From contig NW_020167521.1 in assembly GCF_001641265.1 (NCBI RefSeq), positions 434,001 through 498,000 on the forward strand: 64,000 bases of DNA, written 5' to 3'. Under the pieces are notes generated by a model. The model worked only from the letters and a program-made list of their open reading frames with translations. It had not been told where the DNA came from and ran no database searches. The stretch comes from Pseudogymnoascus destructans (lineage: Eukaryota > Ascomycota > Leotiomycetes > Thelebolales > Thelebolaceae). The position numbers and the translations under genes were made by a program. The stretch's first letter is position 1. The number at the start of each line of letters is the position of its first letter. Shown here in pieces: positions 42,436 through 52,313 of the stretch.

Positions 42436-44426
42436 CTCGGTGTTCCACCCACTCGCTTCGCTCGTAGGTGGCGACAGCAAGTTGTGCGTGCGACAGCAAG
42501 ATGTGCGTACACCGCTATTTTGATATATAGAAAAAATAATAGTATTCTTCATAACGTAGTATCTACAATGCCTCAAAATAACGATCCTACTATGATTGCT
42601 CGCCTTAATGAGGCCCAACAGTTCTTCTTAAAACAACCAAGTACATATACAATTGCTTGGGTTGCAAATAAATTCAATGTCAACCGTGAGACACTCCGAC
42701 GTCGTATTACGAGTACTACGTCTCCTCAATTACCCCACGGAGGTAGCAATCGAGTCTTATCTCAATCGCAAGAGACCGCGGTCTGTCAATTCATATACGA
42801 CCAACTTGAGCGCGGGGTCCCTGCCAACCGATCTATGATACTACGGGCAGTTGCAGACTTACGACCTAATCGTACGATACCATCACAACGGTGGCTACAA
42901 CGCTTTCTAAAAGCACACCCCGAATTTCATACAATTCACACGAAGACGTTAAATACACATCGGAAGCAAGCACAAAAGAAAGAGGTGTTTGAGGAATTCT
43001 TTCTCACATATAACGCCCTTATTACAAAACATAACATTAAGCCATATAATTTATGGAATGTTGATGAGACAGGCTATATGATTGGGTGTTATAAGTCTAC
43101 GGCTGTTATTGTACCAATCGGTGTAAAGCAGTGGACTGTTGATAATCCTGAGAATCGGCTCTCTGTTACTGTAATTGAGGCAGTAAATGCAAGTGGTGCT
43201 GCACTTGCAGAAGCTATCATTATCCCTGGCAAACTTCATATGGATTCATGGTACAATGATGACCTTGAGCCAAATGCTCTCATTATTGTAAATGAGAGCG
43301 GGTATTCAAACGACGACATTGCAATCCAATACCTTATGCATTTTATCCAACTATCTGCAGAGCATATGGCACCAGATGATACTCGCCTCTTATTACTTGA
43401 CGGCCATGACTCTCATAAAACAGAGCGCTTTCTTACATTAGCAGAAGAGCATAACATTGTTATTTGCTGCCTTCCTGCTCATACAACACATCTATTACAA
43501 CCTCTTGATGTAGCGGTTTTTAAGCAGTGCAAACACTTTCATCAAAAGGCACTTGATCAAGCAGTACGTAGCTACGACTATGAGTATAAGCTACGTACGT
43601 TCCTTTCAGACCTCCCGCAAATCCGACGGCAATCTCTAACTGTCCGTACAATTCAATCTGGTTGGAGAAATACAGGACTATATCCATATAATCCTCCACT
43701 TGTAATTGACAAGATACAAGAGACTCGGAATCAAACACCTGATTATGAGCCATTTGCTTCATATAATATTATCTCAACACCGAAAACAACTATGCAAAGT
43801 GTGCAAGCGGTTGAACATTGGCAGAAGAGAGCAGAGGAAGCTTTCTCATCGCCTTCAAGAGAAGGGTTTCAATCATTTGCACGTGGAACTACAGTTGTTC
43901 TACACCGGGCAGAGCTCTATAAGACCGAGCTAGATATTATGACTCTACGTGCAGTAGAGCAGAAGGCAGCAAAGGCAAGGGCACGGAAATCACTACAGAA
44001 AGGAGGGCAGTTATATGCATCAGATGCACGGAAAATGCGGGAAGAGAAGAAAGCAAAGTTGCAAGCAAAAGCAGACGCAAGAGCAGCAAGGGAATCGGAC
44101 CAAGTAGTAAAGCAGCTACAAGCGCAAGCACGTAAAATCGAAATTGAAGAGCGTAAGGTTGAGAGGAAGCGGGTAGCAGAGCGGAAGAAGGAAGGGTTGA
44201 AATCAAAAGTGATCATTTTACGGTATAGTAAGGATCAAAGTGATAGTAGCAATAGTGGCAGTAGCGATAGTGATAGTAGTTCTATTGATTTTATGTTTTA
44301 ATTATATAGTTATATAGTTGATATATAAGGCGTCTTTTTCTTCGTTTTATGTGTCGCACATCTTGCTGTCGCACGCACAACTTGCTGTCGCCACCTACGA
44401 GCGAAGCGAGTGGGTGGAACACCGAG
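42436..44426 (+). mobile_element. Intact pogo/Fot-type DNA transposon
   Basis: 1991 bp with perfect 72-bp terminal inverted repeats (42436-42507 and 44355-44426, starting CTCGGTGTTCC), flanked by TA (42434-42435, 44427-44428). Each end contains a direct repeat of a GCGACAGCAAG(T/A)TGTGCG unit, a plausible double transposase-binding site. One uninterrupted transposase gene fills the element. Perfect ends and an open frame suggest recent or current activity. It sits inside the relic of another pogo-type element. Confidence 0.95.
42568..44301 (+). CDS. pogo-type DDE transposase
   Basis: Cuts and pastes the surrounding element at TA dinucleotides. From the ATG at 42568 it codes for 577 aa; the frame is open further upstream into the terminal repeat, but MPQNNDPTMIARLNEAQQFF is the family-like start. 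An N-terminal HTH-psq/CENP-B-type DNA-binding region (VANKFNVNRETLRRRI, SQRWLQRFLKAHPEF) is followed by the DDE_1 core: first Asp in WNVDETGY, second in LLLLDGHDSH, third in LQPLDVAVF. The C-terminus is a long basic coiled tail and ends in a Ser/Asp-rich stretch. No introns and no frame breaks. Confidence 0.95.
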   Translation: MPQNNDPTMIARLNEAQQFFLKQPSTYTIAWVANKFNVNRETLRRRITSTTSPQLPHGGSNRVLSQSQETAVCQFIYDQLERGVPANRSMILRAVADLRPNRTIPSQRWLQRFLKAHPEFHTIHTKTLNTHRKQAQKKEVFEEFFLTYNALITKHNIKPYNLWNVDETGYMIGCYKSTAVIVPIGVKQWTVDNPENRLSVTVIEAVNASGAALAEAIIIPGKLHMDSWYNDDLEPNALIIVNESGYSNDDIAIQYLMHFIQLSAEHMAPDDTRLLLLDGHDSHKTERFLTLAEEHNIVICCLPAHTTHLLQPLDVAVFKQCKHFHQKALDQAVRSYDYEYKLRTFLSDLPQIRRQSLTVRTIQSGWRNTGLYPYNPPLVIDKIQETRNQTPDYEPFASYNIISTPKTTMQSVQAVEHWQKRAEEAFSSPSREGFQSFARGTTVVLHRAELYKTELDIMTLRAVEQKAAKARARKSLQKGGQLYASDARKMREEKKAKLQAKADARAARESDQVVKQLQAQARKIEIEERKVERKRVAERKKEGLKSKVIILRYSKDQSDSSNSGSSDSDSSSIDFMF

Positions 44427-45290
44427 TATAGTATTTGCTTTTCGCAATGTAGCGAAATCAGGTGGGCTACTATTCTGAAAGACAGTATCAAAAATATCGT
44501 GTTATGTTGGTGCTTTAGGTCGGTCATCTGCAGTCGTTACGTTAGATGTTAGAAGCGTAACCTCCTGTATTATGCGCTACGGTTGCAGTGGTTGTAATCC
44601 TGCGCCTCTCCAAGCTAAGGTAATATTCCAATCGAAAGAGCTTCTGTCCTTGCTTTTTCCGCTTTCTGTATACGCGTGAGCTATGTTTCATTAAGCAGGG
44701 ATAGTGCGGTTATAAGGCGTTTTTTCAATGGTCTAAAAACTGCAACATCGAGCGGCTGTAACACATGTGAAGTATGTGGTGGCAGTATAAGGAGCGAGAT
44801 GCGATTCTGAAATAAGAAGTCGTTGTCCTCTATCTGCTTTCGCATACGTTACTAGCCCGAACACACGTTTTAACCACTTAAGTCCATGTAGATTGCTTGT
44901 CTATCCTTTTCAGTTTGCAGAGAAGTGCCATTTATCAATAACCTCCTATAGAATCAAGCTTTACAAAACGTTAAGACCTTTGAATATGATAAAAGGGTTG
45001 ATGGCCGTGCCGTCTATACAGATGCATTCAATGACAGACACCCATTCTTAACGGCCTTAGTGCGCTTAATGGCGCATATAGAGCGTGGAATTAACAATGA
45101 TTCGAGTACATTCTATCGTTCTAATCGAAAAGCCAGTCTCATCTATGTTATATACATTGTGTTCTTTGATTTTAAGACATGTCATAAGGTCCTTGTATAC
45201 ATCAAACCATCCTACTACCACGTCTTTTATAACACTGTTCATCTTTTATAACACTGTTCATCCTTTATGATTTGATCTGCCTTCCTAGTC
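44427..45290 (-). pseudogene. Older pogo-type transposase relic
   Basis: Minus-strand pieces with many stops follow pogo order from right to left: DGTAINPFIIFKG-like (about 45010), WHFSANWKG and NLHGLKWLKR-like (about 44930-44880), QPLDVAVF-like sequence replaced by a decayed stretch (about 44750), RIQKAEKARTEA (about 44680), and DIFDTVFQNSSPPDFATLRK (about 44490). The intact element at 42436-44426 interrupts it, so the relic probably continues at 42200-42433. Confidence 0.65.
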
Positions 45291-45995
45291 GTACTTGTAA
45301 GTGTAGATGCTGTCTAATGAAGTGTAGAACCCACTCCTGCCCTAAAGATAGGTTTGGAATTTAGGTGTATGTGGTGTTAGGTGTGTTTAGGACGTGCCTA
45401 TTAGCAGAAAGTTCGAAGATGCAACAACAGTGTTAATGCAGATTTCATCTACAATCTGTTGTAAAATTTGATGACTAGGTGCATAGCCACTGTTAGTAAG
45501 GACTTTTATTCACTTTATAAGGGTTTTCTCTTTCAATTCAAACAGAGGACAAAGTAACATTCTATTGCTGCTCATCCTCCTAAAGTGAAAATTGCCTAAG
45601 CGGATGTTCAAAAGGGCAAGCGGTTCTAAAGGCAGCTGTATACGCTAGGTCACTGAAGACATAAAGAGTCTCATGACCCTCCATTACCTATAGATAGTTA
45701 GTATAGCTATGACTACAGGAGGGGGCTTACCTTGCAGATTGCTACATTACAGCTAGACTAGCGCCACATAGCCTAGTCATTTACAGGGCCTACAAAGGCG
45801 CCTACTAAGGAGCTAATTAAGCCATCTAGTGTAAAGATGGCTTGCTAATTAATACCATGTTGGCATTTATGGCTAGAGTATACTGCTCTCTATGCCACAT
45901 TACCTTCTAGGCGACAATGGCCTCTAAAGGTGCCATCTACGAAGCCCTAGACCCTCCTACGCCACACACACTCTTAACCCCTACTAAGAGCTCTA
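45291..45995. repeat. Degenerate repeat with hairpins
   Basis: CTAG/TpA-rich, RIP-like sequence without a gene. A clear hairpin is formed by 45813-45827 and 45835-45851 (AGCCATCT with AGATGGCT, extended by TTAATTAGC-like arms). The CTCTA at 45991-45995 is the target duplication of the following LTR. Confidence 0.5.
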
Positions 45996-46393
45996 TGTAA
46001 CGCTGACTTCTAAATGATAGAAGACACAGAGGTTTCTTGCGTAAGATTGACTTGACAGAGGAGGCAGGGGATTAGACACAAAGGCTTTCCAAGTAACACG
46101 TTACAGTATTGTAAAGAATACTATATTGAGTTGAGCACGAAGCTCCTATCTAAGGATAAACTATCTACTTATATAGTGGCGTCGTGCCTCATGGGTAATC
46201 TGGATAGTTGGCGGATAGCTAGATATTCAGGATAGTTCATGGATAGCTCAACTATTCAATATCCACTAGTTTCTGCAACTATCCATTAGCCCCGTCACAT
46301 GGCAGCCTACCCCGCTTGCCCCCTGTGACTCACACGTCACATTACTAGGTCCTGGACCTGTAACCATGACATCACGTTACCGTAGCTGTAACA
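45996..46393 (+). repeat. Solo LTR-A (398 bp)
   Basis: TGTAACGC...GCTGTAACA with 5-bp target duplications CTCTA (45991-45995, 46394-46398). It has the GGATAG/CTATCC core and is nearly identical to the copy in the chromovirus gag (13533-13922), which points to recent LTR-A activity. No internal region. Confidence 0.95.
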
Positions 46394-46411
46394 CTCTATA
46401 AGTCGACTATA

Positions 46412-47850
46412 CGGAGGTGTTGTTCATAAGTTTTGTGAGTGGGTCGGGCTAGGGCCCCCTGCATAGGCTGGTTTGGCAATTCTGGCCAAAGTACCGATTC
46501 TCACGCGTCACGAACACTTGAGTGTGAGAGCAATCAATTCTGTAGAATAATGAGTAGAGTAGATACCTAAACCCCTATATAAAACTATACTATAAGCCTA
46601 GTACTCTGTGTGCATACCATTTGCAGCAATTACTGCTGCCATACGTGTAGGCATACTATTAAGGAGAGCATTAAGCTCAGCTTCTCCAACTTGCTCCCAT
46701 GCTTCCTTAACAGCTACACGGAGCTGGTCGTAGGACATATGTTCTGGATGATTATCTTGTAGATAATTCTTCATAATATGCCACACCCGTTCAATTGGGT
46801 TGAGATCTGGTGAATACGGGGGCCATTCTATAGGGCAAATACCACGGGATCTCAACTCTTCATATGTTGCACCTGCTCTATGACCTGGAGCTCCATCTTG
46901 CATCGGCCTGGGTATAGGCGTAGCCAGCCGTGGATTAGAGGGACAGTATGAGCCATATAGGACTCAGCTCCTATTTTCCCATATTCCTTCTCCCAAAATA
47001 GTATAGGACCCTTTCCAAGACCACCTGAGAAGCAGCCCCAGAACATCCAACCTCTAGGGATTGTTAGTAAATCCTATAGTAAATAGGAGTCTCTTACCTT
47101 CTCCGTTGTACTCTATCTACAACACATGTATCATTCCACATTTCCCCTGCTTTTCGAGTAACCCATGTACGAGTATGGCGGCCTCCCGTTACCCACGTCT
47201 CGTCAGTCCAAAGTATCCTATTCCAATCATTCCGTACCCAATCCTTATGTTCAATAGCCCATGAAAGTCGCTTTTGTCGATTTGTCTCTGAGATAATAGG
47301 CTTCCGCATAGCAATCCCTTAATAATTATTAGTCTATATAGTAGTAAAGTAGAGAGGGATACTTACGTCGATTATAGCCTCTCACAGACAGAGCGCGTGT
47401 TAGGACAAGCCATGAGCATGGAATATTAAGAATGCGTATTATATTTGTATATGGCATACGCCTATTCGTGCGAGATGAGGCTATAAACTCAATAACCTCT
47501 TGAACTTGCTCATCGGATAGGATAAGTGGCCTACCCGAACGCTTCTTCGGAGTTGGAGGGCCCTGGCAAGCATACCAAGCCTGCCGTTCCGTGCAGCCAA
47601 TATAGGCTGCAATTTTTTGGAACTCCCAATCTAGGGAGCGTAGTAGTGCGCAACGAAGCCGCTCATCGCGAGTAAGATGAGGCATTGTAGTTATTGAAAG
47701 AGTATGAATTTCCTACATATAAAATACAATAGTAGGAATTTTGACGCGTTAAAAAGGTACAAACAAGCCTATGCGTACCCATGCTCCAACCCATGCCCAA
47801 CCCCTGGTCATCTCATGACCCACTCACAAAACTTATGAACAACACCTCCG
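46412..47850 (-). mobile_element. Tc1-type (DD34E) transposon
   Basis: 1439 bp with perfect 34-bp inverted ends (starting CGGAGGTGTTGTTCATAAG) and weaker similarity inward. It is flanked by TA (46410-46411, 47851-47852). It lies 18 bp right of the solo LTR-A. The transposase gene inside has two introns and one frame break. It is unrelated in end sequence to the pogo element. Confidence 0.93.
46598..47685 (-). pseudogene. Tc1-type transposase with one frame break
   Basis: Exon 1 is 47685-47367, exon 2 is 47317-47098, and exon 3 starts at 47053; both introns (49 and 44 bp) are GT-AG and restore frame. An N-terminal paired-like HTH (WEFQKIAAYIGCTERQAWYA, KRSGRPLILSDEQV) precedes the DDE core: ILWTDETWV, MQDGAPGH and YSPDLNPIERVW, with 34 residues between the second Asp and Glu (DD34E). 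The frame breaks near 46,905, just before MQDGAPGH, and no intron explains it. Without that break the protein would be about 345 aa and complete, ending at 46598. Confidence 0.88.
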
Positions 47851-47852
47851 TA

Positions 47853-48193
47853 TGTTAGCTAGTAGTGCTACTAGAGAAGCGGCCTAAACCACGTAGCTAA
47901 GAAGAGTACTACATCATTAAACATAATGCTTAGCTAAGCCTCTAAGCATCTAAAGATGTTAAGAGGCTAAGCTAGCAAGAAGTATATGCTAGTCTCGCAC
48001 AAACAAGGCATAGAGCTGTCTCTAGCGTTAGCGCTAGAGCGGTCCTCTAATGCATCTCCTTAAAATGAAGGAGGGGGAGGAGCTTCAGGAGCTCCTGTTC
48101 TGTAAAGCGGAACAGGCACTCTGCATTGCCTGGGGGCAATGTAGAAAGGGTGAAAACCTTTCATTCATACATGAACGAAGGGCGGAGTTGCTG
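47853..48193. repeat. Train of short hairpins
   Basis: Consecutive stem-loops fill this stretch: 47931-47974 (about 20-bp imperfect stem), 48020-48027/48032-48039 (8 bp), 48078-48084/48090-48096 (7 bp), 48095-48100/48110-48115 (6 bp), 48124-48130/48135-48141 (7 bp), 48144-48149/48157-48162 (6 bp) and 48060-48064-like arms at 48160-48175 (5 bp). The series resumes after the inserted LTR-B with an 11-bp perfect stem (49144-49154/49165-49175). No protein is encoded, and the identity of the element is unknown. Confidence 0.65.
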
Positions 48194-48198
48194 CCGCT

Positions 48199-49123
48199 TG
48201 TAATGGTGGGTGCACCAGATGTGAGAATCTAGCCACCCAAGGAAGGGATGAATTTACTAAGACAACACACTGTCTTAGAAAACAGAGCCAAAGGGTCGTA
48301 GCTTAGACTATTCCACAACGCAGCAATCAGGTGTGTGATGTAGTGAAGTGGTTCAGACAAGTTGCAACAAATGTTGAGTCTGGGAACTTAGGGGTAAGTC
48401 AGAGGTTAACACCTCACTCACTTTTCAGAAACAAGGAGTAACAAGATGAATGCTTGGAAGCTTGGAAAAGACGTGGAAGTATGTGATAGTCGATTTACTG
48501 TATTGTCTGCTTGCCCTTTCTTAAGGAAAGGGCAATCCTATTTATGCTAAAGGAGTGTAGTTCTCTCATTTTCCAAGACTTTCCATGATTACCAGGCTTG
48601 GTAACTGTAGTCGACGTAAGAGAATCCCATAGAACCATCTCTTAGGTTCGTAGCCTATAGGAAGTAAAAGGAGGTCCAAGGTCAGAGTACCCCTATAGAC
48701 AAATTATGTCATAGACAAATTATGTCATAGACAAATTATGTCATAACTTAACCAATCTTGTGGGTAACTAAAGAGCGATGACATGTAATGAATCATAGAG
48801 GTTCGTAGGAGCTTTTAGAGCTATCGTTCATGCTCCTAGGCCTCTAGTTGGTAGAGATATGTCATGTGGTAGTATGAGTGATGTCATGTAATGAATCATA
48901 GAGGGTTGTAGAGATATGCTATGTGGTAATATCGGCCCAGTAACTAAGGAGCGATGACGTGTAATGAATCATAGATGGTTGTAGCAATCGTTGAGTAGTA
49001 TTGCTCTTGTTGTTGGTGTGATAAGCCAAAATATGTATAGTGACTTGTAGGTTTGAGGAGGAGATTTCCAAGTTTGCTCTTGAGTTTGATAGCAAACTGA
49101 GTGCAACGAATGTCAGTATGACA
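48199..49123 (+). repeat. Solo LTR-B (925 bp)
   Basis: TGTAATGG...GTATGACA with 5-bp target duplications CCGCT (48194-48198, 49124-49128). It resembles the LTR at 21072-22007 and the arms at 405-1840. An internal triplication of a 17-bp unit (about 48705-48745) is special to this copy. No coding region. Confidence 0.93.
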
Positions 49124-49128
49124 CCGCT

Positions 49129-49906
49129 GCTCTTGCTGCTGCTGATAGCAATGGTAGCGATGTGCCATTGCTATCTAAGCTGTTACGCTAGCGCTCTTAC
49201 GCACTAGCCTTTGGCCTCTTTAGAGAGGGCTTCTAGATGCCTTAATGAGGGCAGCGGGCTGAGTCTGCCATTAGCGTAGGCTTCCGATTCTTGGTTCTTA
49301 CTTGTTAGTATGAGAGGGAACAAGATATTGCCTATTTAGGCAAATATGGCGGAGCTAAGGGGCTAATCCCAAAAAGGAGAATAAGGGTTGGGGGGCCTGT
49401 TACTGTCACGCGCTAAACATGGAACTGTTTTTCGCAACTAAAGTGGTCTACGTACTGTTTTCATCCAAATTTCAGTTCACATTATGACTTGAAAAGTATA
49501 ATTTGGAGAACTTGAATGTACCTTGTTTAAACTTCTGCATTTGCTATAAAATCTACATTATTCCGGGCTCTTACAAAGTGGTATTATGGACTACAATTTT
49601 CACATTATAACTTGCACTGTATGAATAGAGTGGCTTTAAACCTTTGCATTTGATTCAGAGTCTGTATTATTCCACATAATGTACAGAGTGGTATTATGTA
49701 TTTGCATTATTACTATTAATGGCCGTCATCCCAGCCGTGCTATTCATCAACCCGTGCCCACCCACAAAGCCTAGACTCCATCCTCAACGAATTTGGCCGT
49801 TTTGTCTCTCAATTACCGGTTATTCGTGAGCTTTCCATTACAATTTTGATATACATCCCCAGGGAAGGACTGCAGCCCCCCCTCGCACACAAAGAATTTC
49901 AAATTC
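49129..49906. other. Hairpin and AT-rich gap, no gene
   Basis: It begins with the perfect hairpin 49144-49175 and GC-richer sequence to about 49400, then AT-rich unassigned sequence to the 3' end of scs7. A TTCACATTATGACTTG-like motif appears twice near 49470 and 49600. Confidence 0.4.
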
Positions 49907-51127
49907 TTAAGTCGCCTTCACGATCTTGGACACGGGTTGGGTCATGACAAGCTCAGTGCCAAAGACTCTATCCCAGAAGCAGCTCGTGACTCCAAAGCCG
50001 TTCTCATAGTCCATGAAGTGGTGCTGCATGTGCCATTTCTTTGTGTCCTGGTAGAATGCGGGGAGCTTGGCGTGGTGGAGGAAGTAGTGCGTCAGGTCGT
50101 ACACCACGTATCCGAAGATGCCGCCGCAGAAGACGGCGGTGCCCATGTACCAGTTGAATGCAAAGATTGTGTGGGCGAGCTTCCAGAAGGGGGTTGCGAG
50201 GGCGAGGAAGAGGGTGGGGGGCATGACGAGGCGGTATTTGTCCATGGGGAGATAGTGGTGGACGCCGTGGAGAAGGAAGTGCAGGGTGATGGCCACACGG
50301 TTATCTGGGAGTTTTCTAGATTCATAGTTAGTGCCTAGATCAAATCAGAGTTACAGAATGGAAAAAAGTTACTGGTCTAGATGGAAGAGGCATCTGTGAA
50401 GTCCATACTCCAGGAGTGTCCAAATGAACAGGCCCAATCCGAAAAAGGCGACAACCCCCAAGTTGCCCAGGCCTTCATGAGACAGATATAATCCATACGC
50501 AACTTGTGGCAGCCAGATAATCGGAATCATGTACCAGGACGTCTTGCTAAGCGGCTCAAGGAAGTTGCCAAAGATGGGCGCAGAATCGCCACCCTTGTAA
50601 TGCCTGGGACGATGGACCTGCTCGAGATAGAATTTCTTGCTGAAGCCTCCAAAGAAGACTTGCATCAGGAGCGGCTTGTTCAGGTCCAGGAACTTGTATT
50701 TCTTGTAGTCGTCGACGAGATCCGTGTCCTTGGACAGGTCCTCCGCGGATCCGACTCCTGTTGCCTCATATACCATGCGCGCGGTCGCTTTGCCGTTTGT
50801 CGCTCCGTTCCCGTTTAGTGTGGCCTGGTTGACATTCCTGCGCTTGAGACTCGAGTCTGTGGATTCGTGGGAGGGGAGGAAGCCAATTAGGCCGTCGTCA
50901 AGGATCTCATATGCAGCTTCCGAGTGTGCGTGCGAGACTTCGTCTTTCAAGATCTCCGTGACATCCTTTCCAGCGTACTCGAGGATCAGATCCCCACCGC
51001 CGGGATGTGAGTCGACAAAGTCGGAGAGGTCGCACACTTTCTCGCCCAGGGTGACATAGCAGTCTGTGGCGGTGTTATGCGACTCCACTTCCGCCCTGGT
51101 GAATGTTGGGAGAGTCCGCGAAGGCAT
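49907..51127 (-). CDS. scs7: Sphingolipid fatty-acid alpha-hydroxylase
   Basis: Adds a 2-hydroxyl group to the very long chain fatty acid of ceramides at the ER membrane. Exons complement(join(49907..50315, 50373..51127)) give 387 aa. The N-terminal cytochrome b5 domain has the heme motif HPGG (41-44) and a second His in SHAHSE; it feeds electrons to the di-iron domain. The hydroxylase domain has the His clusters HRCLFH, HGVHHYLP, HYFLHH and WHMQHH between membrane segments (PIIWLPQVAYGLYL, LGVVAFFGLGLFIW). The start is MPSRTLPTF, the family-like one; an ATG nine codons upstream is possible. Intact. Confidence 0.95.
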
Positions 51128-52313
51128 GATGATGTTTGAAGAAACAGACAGCAATAATAATCTGAAGAGCGAAGCAAGTAATAATGTCTTTTAGGGGTGT
51201 GGAGTTTGGAGGGTAGCTGAGCAGCGAATAGCTGAGTAGACAAAAAGGAGGGGATGGTGGATATGGGGCCCAAGGCAGCAGCGGTAGGTAGTCACAGCGG
51301 TAGACGCAACGGTAGTCGCAACGGAGCGAGCACCGCAGTGATAACAAGAGTTTGTTATTTGTATAAACGGTGGTGAGGTCGATAATAAATAATTGAAGCT
51401 TGCAAAAGGAGTTGTAGTAGTGAAGTGTCCTCTGGGTTTTGGGGTGGAAGTTCTTCCTCGCAGCTCAGGAGATGTTTTCTTTTTTTCGTTTGGCCGGAAG
51501 CGCGGGAGTAGGCGTCGGTGGTCGGTCGGGTGGCATATGAAATTAATTTGCAGGGGACGGCTTTGGCTGGTTTACCGTTAAGTTAGCTTCTGCGGCGGTC
51601 AAGTTTTGGGGCTTGGCCGCTGGAATTAGTCAGTAAATGGGAGGACTGGGAGACAAAATGCACCAAAATGCACCAAAATGAACCTAAATGCACAGGTAAC
51701 AGATTCTGGCATATGAGTGGCATTGCCTATCAAGTTTTGGCATGTACCGGTACATTATGATGTGCGGTGGGCAGCACGGCCAATGAGGTACTGTGGTACA
51801 TCTTGATTTTGATTTTCCCGTCCGTCTCTCTCTGTCTGAGATGGTGCCGGTGCCGCCGTGTGTTTTGTGTAGGGAAAAAGGGGAAAAGGGGTCGAGACAC
51901 TGGTTATTTATTATACGAGCAGCTTTATGCTTTCTATGCTGTGGTCTATATTCACCATGCTGGTCGACTCTGGTTATTTATTATCAGTTTTATACTGTGC
52001 GTTAACCCTTAAACCCTTAACCCTTAACCCTTAATGCCTCCTGGTGATGCCTCCTGGTGAAGCTTCCTCGCTAGTTCTGAGCTGATGCTTGCCACCAAAC
52101 TCATGCTAAGTGTTTTACCCCACCAACCGCCATTTCTTGTTTCCAAATAGCCAACATCCCACCACCGACACATCCTACTCCTTCCGGGCATTGTGTTGTC
52201 TGCAAAGAGCTATCTGGACATCCGGCTCTATCTACCCTTAGCCAGAAAGGCGACCCTTCTTTTAACTCCCTCTGCGAGGACCCTTCAACGTCCCGTTGCC
52301 CCTCCTTTTAGCT
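51128..52313. other. Divergent promoter region scs7/het-C
   Basis: No gene. It holds short CGGTAGTCGCAACGG-type repeats at about 51285-51320 and an ATGCACCAAA repeat at about 51657-51692. A GGGTTAA-type array lies at 52002-52034 and a duplicated 13-bp unit at 52036-52061. Confidence 0.45.
52002..52034. repeat. Interstitial telomere-like array
   Basis: About four units of TTAACCC / CCCTTAA follow each other (reverse GGGTTAA). It resembles but does not equal the common fungal telomere TTAGGG. It lies deep in gene space upstream of het-C. Confidence 0.6.

Noticed and set aside
52002..52034. True chromosome end or telomere
   Set aside because: Only about four degenerate heptamers with genes on both sides.
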